This document shows, piece after piece, positions 43,063 through 51,929 of a DNA stretch of 64,000 nucleotides (position 1 is the stretch's first letter; each line of letters begins with the position of its first letter). The notes under the pieces are model-generated. The model worked only from the letters and a program-made list of their open reading frames with translations, had not been told where the DNA came from and ran no database searches. The position numbers and the translations under genes are program-made. The stretch comes from an uncultured Christensenella sp. (GTDB lineage Bacteria > Bacillota > Clostridia > Christensenellales > Borkfalkiaceae): NCBI GenBank assembly GCA_910585685.1, contig CAJUEO010000003.1, positions 93,922 to 157,921 on the forward strand, read 5' to 3'.

Positions 43063-45627
43063 ATGAAAAGCAACTCAATTAAAAAAATTGTGGCAGCGAC
43101 AATGGCGGCGTGTATGATTACACCCCTTGCGCTAACTACGCTTGCAGGCTGCGGCGGTGATAACGGCGGTGGCGGCGGTGACATAACCAAGCCCGAAGTG
43201 GAAGTTTTAAGCATATCGCTTGATACAAGCGCGGCAAAAACCGAGTTTAAGTTCGGAGAAAATTTCAGCTATGACGGACTTAAAGTTACCGCAAAAATGA
43301 GCGATAACACCGAAAAGGAAATTGCCCTTTCCGATTGCAGGGTAAGCACGCCCAATATGGAAACTGCCGGCAAGCGCAACGTAAACGTTACCTATAACGG
43401 CAAATCGGCGCGCTATCAGATAACAGTGCTTGAAAGGGAGCTGCCGATAATTTCGGAAACTTCGCTTTTGGATATCACCCAAGAGAACGACAGCGTCGCT
43501 TACCGCGTTGAAGCCGAAGCTATGAATTTGGAGCACCTTACAAAGCCCGACGGCGTTGAGTCGTTTGTTGCGACGGCGCCCGAAGAGAGCGAAACAATTA
43601 CAAGCGGCAACGAGTACATTACGAAATACGGAGTTAAATACAACTATTTCGGATTTACATTTACTGCCGCTAAGGAATTTAAAGACGTAACTATGGTTTT
43701 GCGCCTTGCAAACAGCAACGAGTCCAATATGGCAAACCTCGGCGACAATATGAAGCTGTACCTCAACCGCGCGGTTGTTCCCGATGAGGAAAGCGAGGAA
43801 GAGGGCGCAACCAAGGTTGTAGGAGAAATTCCTCTTTCGGCATCTATAGACGCAGGCGTTTGCGAATGGAGGGACGTAGTTGTAAGAAATCTTACAATTC
43901 CCGAAGGCAAAAACGTGCTTACGTTCGATGCAATGAGCGACATGGTTCCCGATATCGACTATATCGATTTCTACGTCGGGATGCGCTACATTTCGTCGGT
44001 TGTCGAACTCCCCGGCGTTACCGAAGAGCCTAAAATGGTCGATTTGGAGGACTTCGATACCGAATATGCTTCAACCCGTAAGGACTGGGCTGACGCTAAC
44101 CCCGACAAGATTGTAAACGGACTCGGACTCGAACCCGTAACCCACCCCGACCAGGTTGGAAATACCAGCAGAGGTACGTCTGTCGCGGCGCTCGAATCAG
44201 GCTCGGAGCTCTCCACAACATTGAGAGTTGCGCAGGATTCCACAGTTCAGCTCTATTTCAAGGGTGCAAGCGTTTCTTCATATATCGTAAAAGACAGATG
44301 GGAATTCTATATTGACGGCATTAAATTAATAATGGTCGAAAATACCGACATCGTCGGCGGTGACGCAGGTCAAGGCGCTTATTGGGATTGGAAGAACGTG
44401 TTGCTCGGAACGTATAACTTACCTGCAGGAGACCACTTCTTCAGCGTTAAAAACGTGGGCGGCGCGTGCAATATCGACGGCTTGCTGTTCAACGTAATGA
44501 CTTCGGGCTCGTATGACGAAAACGGATATGACCTCGACAAGCAGGTTTCCATACACGACTGCGAAGACAGATGCCCCACTTGCAACAAGTGCCTTAACGT
44601 TGTCTGCGAAGAGGAAGTCTGCGCTTCGAAATGCGATTGCCCCGATATAGTTCTTCGCAGGGACGGCACGTTCAGACTCGAAGCAGAAAACTTGAATATG
44701 ACGGGCAACAAGTATCAGGACGGCAAAAACTCGTTTATCGAGGAATGCGGAGATATGGGCAGCAACGGCAAGTGCCTTGCAGGTATAGGCGTTGCAGGCA
44801 ACAAAATTGTAGTAAATTTCGAGCTTAAAGGCAGTGCGAAAGTTGCGCTTTCGGCTTATATGGCAAAGTATGAGGCAGATTTCAAACTTCTGAACAACGC
44901 ATACTTCACGGTAGACGACAGTCAGGAAAAAATTTACCCCGACACCACTTTCGGTACGGCTCCCGGCAACGATTGGTATAACTGGAAGAAGGTCGAAGTA
45001 GGTACTTTCGATCTCGAAGCAGGTAAGCATACTTTGACAATCCACGTTGAAAAAGAGTGCCCCAATACCGACTATTTTGAATTTGAAGTTTCAGAGTACG
45101 ACGGTGTAATCGATACTACTATCGACGCCAACGGTGATTTTGTAAAAGACGCCAAAACTCTCGACGGTTCCGAAGCTGTAAAGCGCCCCGACTTCGGCGG
45201 CGGTATGGGCTTTGTTACAGGAGCAGACGGTATATACGCATTTACCGGCGGCACCAAGTTCAGAGTAGCTTTGAAAGCTGAAGCAGACTGCGTGGTTGAT
45301 ATTTTCCTCAAACTTCACAGCGACAAGACCGAAACTTTCGGACAGAATTTCAAGTTCTATATCGATGACGTCGAAGTTGAAATGGCTGACCCCGAAGCAA
45401 CTATGACCCCCAACGACAGCTGGCACGAGGAAATCGCTCTTCGCGGAGTACAGCTTTCCGCAGGCGTGCACGAGTTCCGTATCGAAGTTTTGCAAACACA
45501 CTTCGACCTCAACAGCATCATTTTCAAAACAACTTCGTACAACGGTGAAGAAAGACCCGGTGAAACACCCGAAATACCCGAAAATCCCGAAGTTCCCGCT
45601 CTTCCCGAAGAGAACACAGAGGAATAA
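43063..45627 (+). CDS. large secreted lipoprotein with Ig-like and carbohydrate-binding-type domains
   Basis: 854 residues. Signal peptide with lipobox LAGC, then a Gly/Asp linker. Residues about 45-125 form a bacterial Ig-like domain ('VLSISLDTSAAKTEFKFGENFSYDGLKVTAKMSDNTEKEI'). Four jellyroll-like segments follow (about 140-300, 330-485, 545-690, 700-825), each ending in 'W..W..V..G....L..G.H.....V', a pattern of CBM6/35-type modules. A Cys-rich stretch (CEDRCPTCNKC..) lies near 510-530. The C-terminus is Pro/Glu rich. It likely captures polysaccharide at the cell surface for the glycosidase encoded next. Confidence 0.8.
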   Translation: MKSNSIKKIVAATMAACMITPLALTTLAGCGGDNGGGGGDITKPEVEVLSISLDTSAAKTEFKFGENFSYDGLKVTAKMSDNTEKEIALSDCRVSTPNMETAGKRNVNVTYNGKSARYQITVLERELPIISETSLLDITQENDSVAYRVEAEAMNLEHLTKPDGVESFVATAPEESETITSGNEYITKYGVKYNYFGFTFTAAKEFKDVTMVLRLANSNESNMANLGDNMKLYLNRAVVPDEESEEEGATKVVGEIPLSASIDAGVCEWRDVVVRNLTIPEGKNVLTFDAMSDMVPDIDYIDFYVGMRYISSVVELPGVTEEPKMVDLEDFDTEYASTRKDWADANPDKIVNGLGLEPVTHPDQVGNTSRGTSVAALESGSELSTTLRVAQDSTVQLYFKGASVSSYIVKDRWEFYIDGIKLIMVENTDIVGGDAGQGAYWDWKNVLLGTYNLPAGDHFFSVKNVGGACNIDGLLFNVMTSGSYDENGYDLDKQVSIHDCEDRCPTCNKCLNVVCEEEVCASKCDCPDIVLRRDGTFRLEAENLNMTGNKYQDGKNSFIEECGDMGSNGKCLAGIGVAGNKIVVNFELKGSAKVALSAYMAKYEADFKLLNNAYFTVDDSQEKIYPDTTFGTAPGNDWYNWKKVEVGTFDLEAGKHTLTIHVEKECPNTDYFEFEVSEYDGVIDTTIDANGDFVKDAKTLDGSEAVKRPDFGGGMGFVTGADGIYAFTGGTKFRVALKAEADCVVDIFLKLHSDKTETFGQNFKFYIDDVEVEMADPEATMTPNDSWHEEIALRGVQLSAGVHEFRIEVLQTHFDLNSIIFKTTSYNGEERPGETPEIPENPEVPALPEENTEE

Positions 45628-45646
45628 TTTGAAAATTTAAAAAAGA

Positions 45647-45676
45647 GGCGTTCTCCGCCTGACGACGGAGAACGCC
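45647..45676 (+). terminator. hairpin between the CBM lipoprotein and GH3 genes
   Basis: 11-bp GC-rich stem (45647-45657 and 45666-45676), 8-nt loop; A-rich flanks, no T run, so possibly a partial terminator. Confidence 0.5.
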
Positions 45677-45703
45677 GAAAAATAAAAACAAGGAAAAAAA
45701 GAA

Positions 45704-48475
45704 ATGAAATTTAACTTAAAAAAGTACATTCATCCCATAATAGCCGGCGTAGTAAGCCTTATACTTGCCGTCGCGCTCATTGTAGGAAACGCACTTTGCT
45801 TTGTCAACTATAACCTTGTTACCGCATTCCTCTGCGGTTACGGTTTCGACGAAAACAGCGAAGAGGCAAAAGCCGCGCGCGAGAGCGGTATGGCTCTTGC
45901 CGAGGACGTTGAAGAGGACGGCGCGGTATTGCTTAAAAATAACGGCGCGTTGCCCCTTAAAACCAACAAGGTAAACGTATTCGGCTGGACGGGCAGCGAC
46001 GGCGGATTTATTCCTCAGGGTACGGGCTCGGGCACAGGTTCGAGAAACGACCTTGTAACTTTCCTCGGCGGACTTAAAGCAGCAGGCATAGACTACAACG
46101 AAGAGCTGGCAAAAGCTTACGACAACCTCGGTTGGAAGAGAGTAGAGGGCGGCTCGTACGTCATCGAAGCTATCGGAGAAGAGGCTTATCACAAGTTTTA
46201 CGGCGTAACCGAAGCTCCCGAAAGCTTCTATACCTCTGACCTTATGAACAACGCCAAGGCGTATTCAAACACCGCAATAGTCGTGCTCGGCAGAATTCTC
46301 GGTGAAGGCAACGATTATTCTCACTATCAGTATGTAAACCGCGGAGAGGACGACCGCGACAGAAGATTGCAGAGTATCTCCGCACTCGAAGAAGTGCTTA
46401 TCAAACAGGCTACCGATAATTTCGAAAATGTAATTATAGTAACAAACACCACCAACCCTATGGAACTCGGTTTTGCCGACGACGACAAAATCGACGCAGT
46501 TTTGCATATGGGTACGCCCGGCACGCGCGGCACGATAGGCGTTGCCAATCTTTTAAGCGGCAAAGCTAACCCCTCGGGCAAGCTTGCGGATACCTGGGCA
46601 TATAACCTCAGCACTGCGGCTTCGTTTGCAACCTCCGGCAGAGAGGGCGTAGGCAGCTACACCGATATTTCGAGCGATACTTCGCTCAACAACCGCCAGA
46701 ACAAGTATTCCGAGTACCTTGAAAATATTTACACGGGATATATGTGGTATGAAACAGCCGACGCCGAAGGATTCTGGGATAGCCAGTATGCTAAAGAGCG
46801 TTGGGGCATTTCCAAGGGATACGAGGACGTAGTTCAGTACCCCTTCGGATACGGACTTTCTTACACCTCCTTCGATTGGCTTGTAAACTCGGTTCAGCTT
46901 GTAAGAAAGGGCGTTGCAGTAAACGACAATGTTACAGACGGAGCAACTATTACAAAGGACGACAAGCTTGTAATCGAAATAAACGTTACCAACACCGGTG
47001 ACGTTGCCGGCAAGGACGTTGTAGAGCTCTACTATTCCGCACCCTATACAAAGGGCGGCATTGAAAAGTCTGCAATCAAGCTCGGCGCGTTTGCAAAAAC
47101 TCCTCTGCTTCAACCCAAGCAGTTTGCGACTTTGAAGTTGGAAATGGATATTTCAACAATGAAGTCCTATGACTGCTATGACAAAAACAACAACGGCTTT
47201 ATGGGTTATGAGCTTGAAAAGGGTGACTATACCGTAAGCCTCAGAACGGACGTTCATACTTTAAAAGAGACGCTTGACGGAGTAAATTCATATAAACTCA
47301 ACGTAGCAAGCGACATAAAATACGAAAACGACACGACGACGGGCAACCCCGTTACAAACCAATTTACAACTTATACAAACACGACTTCGGGCGCAAGCAG
47401 CACGGTAAACGAGCCGTTTGCAAACAAACCTCATTCGATTGACGGTGCGGACAACAGCGGAGATAAAATCACATATATGACCCGTGAAAACTTTGTCACC
47501 ACCTTCCCCGAATTTGAAAACATCGCTTTCACCAAGAATGCAGGCAACGTCAAAGCCGACGTGCACGATTTGTCAAACGTCAAGTTTGAAGAAGAGGGCG
47601 TAGTCGCTCCCAAGTTCGGCTCGAAGGAAACTTCCTGGACTATTCAGGACTTGTTCGGAGTTCCTTACGATGACGATATGTGGAACGAACTTGTCAGCCA
47701 GCTTGATTTCGACACGGCTTGCACGCTTATTACAAAGGCAGGTTTCGGCACAATTGAAATTGCTTCCATAGGTAAACCCAAGACTTACGATACCGACGGT
47801 CCCAGCGGATTTAACACCAACGTCACGGGCGGCAACGGTCTTAGGGCTGTCTGCTATCCCAGTTCGACCGTTCTTGCTCAGACGTGGGATTGGTATATGG
47901 CTTATCAGGTAGGTCTTGCAATAGGTATCGAGGGCAATGCGCTCGGTATCGACGGTTGGTACGGTCCCGGAGCTAACCTGCACCGTTCTCCTCTCGGCGG
48001 CAGAAACTTCGAGTACTATTCCGAAGACCCTCAGCTCGCAGGTATAATGTGCGCATACCATGTGCTCGGCGCTAAGGAAAAGGGCGTTATATCCTATATC
48101 AAGCATATCGGTCCCAACGAGTGCGATACCGGACGTAACGGCGCATATAAGTGGCTTACGGAACCTCAATTTCGGAAGTTTCATAGTAAAGAAACGACAG
48201 GGCACCCTACATATGTTTATGATAACGACGGTAAAGTTTATAAAGTTATCGGTATAACTAAAAGTAGCAAAACAAATGATATTTTAAATATTCGCCTCGA
48301 TAAAAATCCCGAACCAAATAATAATTCTCCTGCTTATATTCGTCCTAAGTCTATTGAAGTTTCCAATGGGACGAAAAGCACCAAGTTAAAAGGTTGGAAA
48401 TTTGCGAGTAGTGATAAAGCGAAAGTACAAGCCGTTATTGACGGAAATGGTAAGAAAAAGCCCCGTAAAAAATAA
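45704..48475 (+). pseudogene. GH3 beta-glucosidase with inverted domain order, 3' end replaced by phage DNA
   Basis: Bases 45704-48161 (819 codons) are a GH3 glycosidase; from 48162 the frame runs into element sequence and ends at 48475. The N-terminal membrane anchor (12-40) is followed by the alpha/beta sandwich domain ('EEDGAVLLKNNGALPLK', 'VFGWTGSDGGFIPQGTGSG'), then a FN3-like domain ('YPFGYGLSYTSFDW'), then the TIM barrel ('DGPSGFNTN', 'GPGANLHRSPLGGRNFEYYSEDP', 'KHIGPNECDTGRNG'). The sequence stops before the strand that carries the catalytic Asp, so the product should be inactive. The break coincides exactly with the 968-bp repeat. Either a genuine rearrangement or an assembly join. 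Confidence 0.85.
48162..48475 (+). pseudogene. 5'-truncated copy of the element's 110-aa basic protein gene
   Basis: Codons 8-110 of the gene found complete at 62992-63324, fused in frame to the GH3 gene. It lacks its own start and ribosome site, so it can be made only as the tail of the GH3 fusion. Confidence 0.9.
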
Positions 48476-48489
48476 CGGGGCGTAAAAAA

Positions 48490-48563
48490 AGAAAAGGTTG
48501 CGAGCGGTAAAACCACTTATTCGCACTGTTCAAGCCGATAATGACGAACAAATAACCTTTTCT
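48490..48563. other. structured non-coding region (left copy)
   Basis: A 10-bp inverted repeat (48490-48499 and 48554-48563) encloses 54 nt with smaller nested complements (TGCGA/TCGCA and GGT/ACC). Same structure at 63339-63412. In a single-stranded phage genome such a structure could be a packaging signal or single-strand origin; no direct proof. Confidence 0.45.
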
Positions 48564-48621
48564 AATAATTATTATACGGCATTAATTATCGTTTGTCAAA
48601 TAAATTAAAGAAGAGGATATT

Positions 48622-48861
48622 ATGAAAACGTTGGAAGAAAAGTTAAAGTATAATTCTTTGAAGCATACAGATTTTTCGTTCGGCTATAAATTAGGCGTTC
48701 AAATATACAAAGATTATCCTAAATTGAAGGAGAAAGGGAAGCGAGAGCTTGTAAAGCTTGTGGACGGGTATAGAGAACTTGCCCGTGACGGCAATGAAAT
48801 AAGTAAGGGCTTTATGTGCGGTTATCGCGACGCAGCCAATGATAGAAAAGTGAAGAAATGA
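48622..48861 (+). CDS. 79-aa hypothetical protein (left copy)
   Basis: Appears identical to 63471-63710. Preceded by GAAGAGG. Charged helical protein (MKTLEEKLKYNSLKHTDFSF..., '..KGFMCGYRDAANDRKVKK'), no motif recognised. Confidence 0.65.
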   Translation: MKTLEEKLKYNSLKHTDFSFGYKLGVQIYKDYPKLKEKGKRELVKLVDGYRELARDGNEISKGFMCGYRDAANDRKVKK

Positions 48862-49022
48862 ATTACTCTTTAAAAGAAAAATTTCCCGAAGGGTGTTGCT
48901 CCCTGCAAGGGTGATAAAATAAAAAAGAAAAGTGAGGCAGTTGCAGCGGTTTAGCGCGCAACGCCTCACTCTTTTTATTACACACAGAAACGGAAAAAAG
49001 AGTGATATTTAAAATGTTAAAA

Positions 49023-49042
49023 TTGGGGGCAATTGGGGGCAA
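49023..49042 (+). repeat. arm-type repeats, P side
   Basis: Two adjacent copies of TTGGGGGCAA (49023-49032 and 49033-49042) about 65 bp left of the core. Related copies lie on the other side at 49222-49242; same pair at 63872-63891. Confidence 0.55.
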
Positions 49043-49106
49043 AATATGAAAAAATAGTAAAAATGACATAAAAACAGCAAAAAACGGGCAAAAATACCCG
49101 TTTTTT

Positions 49107-49129
49107 TGGTGCACCTTCAGGGACTCGAA
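49107..49129. other. left attachment core (tRNA-Lys 3'-end fragment)
   Basis: 23 bp equal to the CCA end, acceptor strand and part of the T arm of the tRNA at the right end (63956-63978). To the right the sequence departs from the tRNA into the element's integrase end. Confidence 0.85.
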
Positions 49130-49221
49130 GCAAAGAATAAGTCAAAAAGGCGCGTTTTAGGGCAAAAATAATATAATTCCAATGAATTTTATTGAATTTT
49201 AATAAAAATATTTAATCCGTT

Positions 49222-49242
49222 TTGGGGGAAATTTGGGGGCAA
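49222..49242 (+). repeat. arm-type repeats, P' side
   Basis: TTGGGGGAAA (49222-49231) and TTGGGGGCAA (49233-49242), same orientation as the pair at 49023-49042, about 95 bp right of the core, directly before the integrase stop codon. Candidate integrase N-domain binding sites. Confidence 0.55.
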
Positions 49243-49245
49243 CGC

Positions 49246-50244
49246 TCAATATTTGAACTTTTCCCCCTCTTTTAAAAGGAAGTCATCGGATAAATCTGTG
49301 TATGTATCTCCGAGAGCGCCGAGAGAGTGTCCGACAAACTCCATACGGGCAACGTCCGCGATTCCGCATTCTTGGCAGCGAGTGTAAAACGTTGTTCGCA
49401 AATCATATAAAATATGATTTGATAAAATTTCGTTTATTTTATCTCGCATATATTCGACCCGTGGGAATTTAAATTCGGTAACGTTCTCGAGGTACGGTCT
49501 AAGCATAGGAGTAATAGGAATTTTTTTGTACTCGACAGTTTTTGATTTGCGTTTGCTGTTTACTGCGACAATAAATTTTCCCTCGATACGAGCCGTTTTA
49601 TATTCGTTGGGTCGTAACCCTGTATAAAGAGCAACGGCAAACAGCAATTGATAACGGGTATTAGCTGTTTTTTCGAGTAGTAATTTTTCTTCTTCTCGCG
49701 TTAAAGCTTTGCCGTGCTTGCGCTGATGACGTTCTTTATAGATAATCGATAACGGGTTGCGCTCAATGATTCCGTGAGCAATAGCCATTTTGAAAATGAC
49801 GTTTAAAAGGGAGTAGACCTCTTCGGAAGTGCGATAAAGTTTTTTGTTCTCGAGCTCATCGATTAAAGCTTGGCATTGTGCCGGTGTAATTTGACGTATC
49901 GGAATAGACTGAAAAGTCGGCTTTAAGTAATTGTTGTAACGGTACGTATCGTTTTCGAGAGTGAGAGGTTTAACTTTACGCTTTCGGAAATTTTCAAAGT
50001 AGTACATCGCAAATTCGTGGAACGTTGACGGCACTTTTGGAAATTGCTTTCGGTATTCGGCTTCTTTAAAAGCTTCAACAAATTTAATTTTAAGCTCGTC
50101 AAGAGTTTTTGCCGATACGGATAAATTAAACCCGTGCCGACGATATCGCGCTTCGAAGCTGCAAGAGGTTGTGCTGCGTTTGCGTTTACGGTAGCTGATA
50201 GTCTGACCTTCCGCTCGGAAGGTTTTTTTAATTGATTTAGGCAT
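49246..50244 (-). CDS. int: tyrosine recombinase (prophage integrase), main reading frame
   Basis: 332 residues from the ATG at 50244 with AAGGAG upstream. An AP2-like arm-binding region ('SFEARYRRHGFNLSVSAKTLDELKIKFVEAF'), a core-binding SAM-like domain ('FHEFAMYYFENFRKRKVKPLTLENDTYRYNNYLKP'), and a catalytic domain with Arg in 'LYTGLRPNEYKTA', 'YDLRTTFYTRCQECG', 'EFVGHSLGALGDTYTDLS' (R...H-x-x-R, H/G-H, Tyr). It integrates and excises the element at tRNA-Lys. The same frame stays open and protein-like upstream of 50244 to about 50377, which joins the 50271-50501 gene at an A8 run, so the full protein is probably longer (about 418 residues). Confidence 0.9.
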   Translation of the reverse strand: MPKSIKKTFRAEGQTISYRKRKRSTTSCSFEARYRRHGFNLSVSAKTLDELKIKFVEAFKEAEYRKQFPKVPSTFHEFAMYYFENFRKRKVKPLTLENDTYRYNNYLKPTFQSIPIRQITPAQCQALIDELENKKLYRTSEEVYSLLNVIFKMAIAHGIIERNPLSIIYKERHQRKHGKALTREEEKLLLEKTANTRYQLLFAVALYTGLRPNEYKTARIEGKFIVAVNSKRKSKTVEYKKIPITPMLRPYLENVTEFKFPRVEYMRDKINEILSNHILYDLRTTFYTRCQECGIADVARMEFVGHSLGALGDTYTDLSDDFLLKEGEKFKY

Positions 50245-50270
50245 TTTAGAAATCTCCTTATCGGTTAGCT

Positions 50271-50501
50271 TTAAAATACCGTAAATATCTCCGTTTTCCT
50301 GTTCTGAAAAGTAATCTTGTTGTGGAACCTCCTTTGTGCCCGGAAATGAAATAATTTCCGCACCATTTTTTTTAGTTCAGAATTACGCGTGTTGTCTACC
50401 ACAATACGTAAATCGGGCAGTTCTTCGGAAAGCTCTCCGTAGAACAGAGTTAGTTCTTGAATAAATCCGAGAAGCTTATCCAAAATTTGTTGTGTTCTCA
50501 T
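50271..50501 (-). CDS. integrase N-terminal segment, linked to int by a -1 frameshift signal
   Basis: 76 residues in its own frame, from the ATG at 50501 with AAAGGAG 8 nt upstream. The first 45 residues are helical ('MRTQQILDKLLGFIQELTLF'). At the A8 run (50375-50382 on the plus strand as T8) the heptamer A AAA AAA is in the zero frame; slipping back one base joins the integrase frame, which reads NGAEIISFPGTKEVPQQDYF and continues without stop into int. Past the run, the zero-frame tail is unusually basic and looks non-native. So the natural product is probably a fused integrase of about 418 residues. Confidence 0.65.
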   Translation of the reverse strand: MRTQQILDKLLGFIQELTLFYGELSEELPDLRIVVDNTRNSELKKMVRKLFHFRAQRRFHNKITFQNRKTEIFTVF

Positions 50502-50627
50502 AAAAAATACTCCTTTCGGCAAATGTGCCTGCGGAGTACATTTTAATACAAAAAACGGCAAAAAACTTAATTACTTTTTAAGAATTAAAATAGTAACTAG
50601 GTTAAAATCTTGACAAATTGTAAATTA

Positions 50628-51362
50628 TTATTCATCTATATAATTTATTTCACCTTTTTTATATTTCGCAAGTTTTATATCTAATGAAGTATCTACATCT
50701 TTCATATCTTTTTCATATGTACTGATTAGGGTTATTTTTTTCTCTTTATACTTTGGAATTTTATACTCTTTTCTTTTTGTATATTCTAAATTGCTTTCAT
50801 CAAATCCCCAATGTTCAAGGTAAATATCTAATTCAGGCAAATAGAAATCAGGGTGAAATATTTCTGTATCAATTACTAAAGCCTTTTCATATGCATGAGC
50901 AATTTTGTGCTCGAAAAGATAGTTGTCAATATCGCGTTCCGATTTGGATTTAACAACGTGTCCATCTTTACATACATATAAGCCTTCGTATGATTCGTCA
51001 AGTAATTCTAATTGTTGGTCTTTTGCAACAGTTATTTTTAATAACAACGTTTTATTGCGGTATTTAGCAAAACAAGTCTTACAGAAAATAAATTCTCCGC
51101 TCTCGTTTTCACAAAGTAAGCATTTTTTTGAGTTTTGATTATCTGTAGGTTCTTTAATTTGATTTTCAATAACTATGGTTCTTTTGCATTCACATTGCTT
51201 ATTAGTTTCGTGCCATTTACCGCAGTCAGAACATTGTTCTATTTCTTTATTGAAAAGCATTTGACTGTGCTTATAGCATAAACCGTCTTTGCGTGGATGC
51301 TTGCCATAAACTAAATAAGTAGATGTTCCGCAAATTGGACAATGCTTATCGTTTGTATTCAT
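50628..51362 (-). CDS. zinc-finger protein with PD-(D/E)XK-like nuclease domain
   Basis: 244 residues. Zinc-binding Cys pairs: CPICG (8-12), 'CSDCGKWHETNKQCEC' (about 42-57) and 'CLLCENESGEFIFCKTC' (about 80-96). The C-terminal half has the arrangement of restriction-endonuclease-fold helicase-associated nucleases: 'VKSKSERDIDNYLFEHKIAHAYEKAL' (Glu helix), 'HPDFYLPELDIYLEHWG' (PD...E-x-W). Its place beside the repressor is typical for superinfection exclusion or defence cargo. Function is inferred. Confidence 0.7.
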   Translation of the reverse strand: MNTNDKHCPICGTSTYLVYGKHPRKDGLCYKHSQMLFNKEIEQCSDCGKWHETNKQCECKRTIVIENQIKEPTDNQNSKKCLLCENESGEFIFCKTCFAKYRNKTLLLKITVAKDQQLELLDESYEGLYVCKDGHVVKSKSERDIDNYLFEHKIAHAYEKALVIDTEIFHPDFYLPELDIYLEHWGFDESNLEYTKRKEYKIPKYKEKKITLISTYEKDMKDVDTSLDIKLAKYKKGEINYIDE

Positions 51363-51395
51363 ATTATCTCCTTAGCATTTATTGACAGATAGGCG

Positions 51396-51764
51396 TTAAG
51401 AGTATTTCTTCGCACTCGAGGAAGAGGACGAAGAATTTAAAGTATCAATAGTTTGTTTGACAAGTTTTTTGCCGGAAGGGTTGAGAGCCCGATAATTCTC
51501 AATGATTTGAAGCTCTTCGGCGGAAAGCTGAGGGGCTTCTTTTTCTATTATGACGTTTCCAAAGTCATCTTCAAGTCCGAGTAAATAATCAGTTGTAACA
51601 CCGAAGTATTTTGAATAAACAATTAAAGTATGGCTTCCTGGTTCTCGTTTTCCAAGTTCTAAATGACCAATGGCAGCGGCTGTAATTCCTAATTTTTTAC
51701 TTAATTCCATTTGTGATAGTCCGCTTTCATAACGCAATTCTTTTACGATTTTTGCAAAATTCAT
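51396..51764 (-). CDS. XRE-family prophage repressor
   Basis: 122 residues. HTH in residues 5-60 ('KELRYESGLSQMELSKKLGITAAAIGHLELGKREPGSHTL'), a dimerisation tail, and a Ser-rich end (NSSSSSSSAKKYS). It is divergent from the early genes, and a 13-bp inverted repeat spans the intervening promoter region. No LexA-type peptidase domain, so induction by RecA cleavage is not expected. No antirepressor was recognised. Confidence 0.88.
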   Translation of the reverse strand: MNFAKIVKELRYESGLSQMELSKKLGITAAAIGHLELGKREPGSHTLIVYSKYFGVTTDYLLGLEDDFGNVIIEKEAPQLSAEELQIIENYRALNPSGKKLVKQTIDTLNSSSSSSSAKKYS

Positions 51765-51802
51765 TTCAATTCCTTTTACTTTATTTAGATTTTATTAAAA
51801 AA

Positions 51803-51868
51803 AACTACTTCTGTTATTGACAACAACAACTGTATATGATAAAATTTTAAACAACAACAGAAGTAGTT
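51803..51868. promoter_or_regulatory. divergent promoter with repressor operator
   Basis: AACTACTTCTGTT (51803-51815) and its exact reverse complement (51856-51868) flank TTGACA (51817-51822) and TAAAAT (51840-51845), 17-bp spacer, the rightward early promoter. Binding of the XRE repressor to both arms would cover the promoter. Confidence 0.7.
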
Positions 51869-51929
51869 GTAATAAAAAAAGGAGACAGACAAAAAGGAAA
51901 TGGAAAACGACAGAAAAGGAATTACAGTT

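Larger units (their letters stand above)
48162..49129. repeat. 968-bp direct repeat, left copy
   Basis: Appears identical to 63011-63978 (offset 14,849). It contains the 110-aa gene without its first seven codons, a second copy of the 79-aa gene, the structured spacer, the tRNA-type terminator and 23 bp of the tRNA-Lys 3' end. Confidence 0.95.
48862..49245. other. non-coding att region
   Basis: 384 bp without a gene. It holds a long hairpin (48932-48969, arms GTGAGGC..GTTGC and GCAAC..GCCTCAC), two 10-bp repeats (49023-49042), a terminator (49079-49107), the tRNA 3'-end fragment (49107-49129), an AT-rich arm, and two more 10-bp repeats (49222-49242) just before the integrase stop. Confidence 0.7.

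Noticed and set aside
49107..49129. Second functional tRNA gene
   Set aside because: Only 23 bp of the 3' end are present; the anticodon and D arms are missing.
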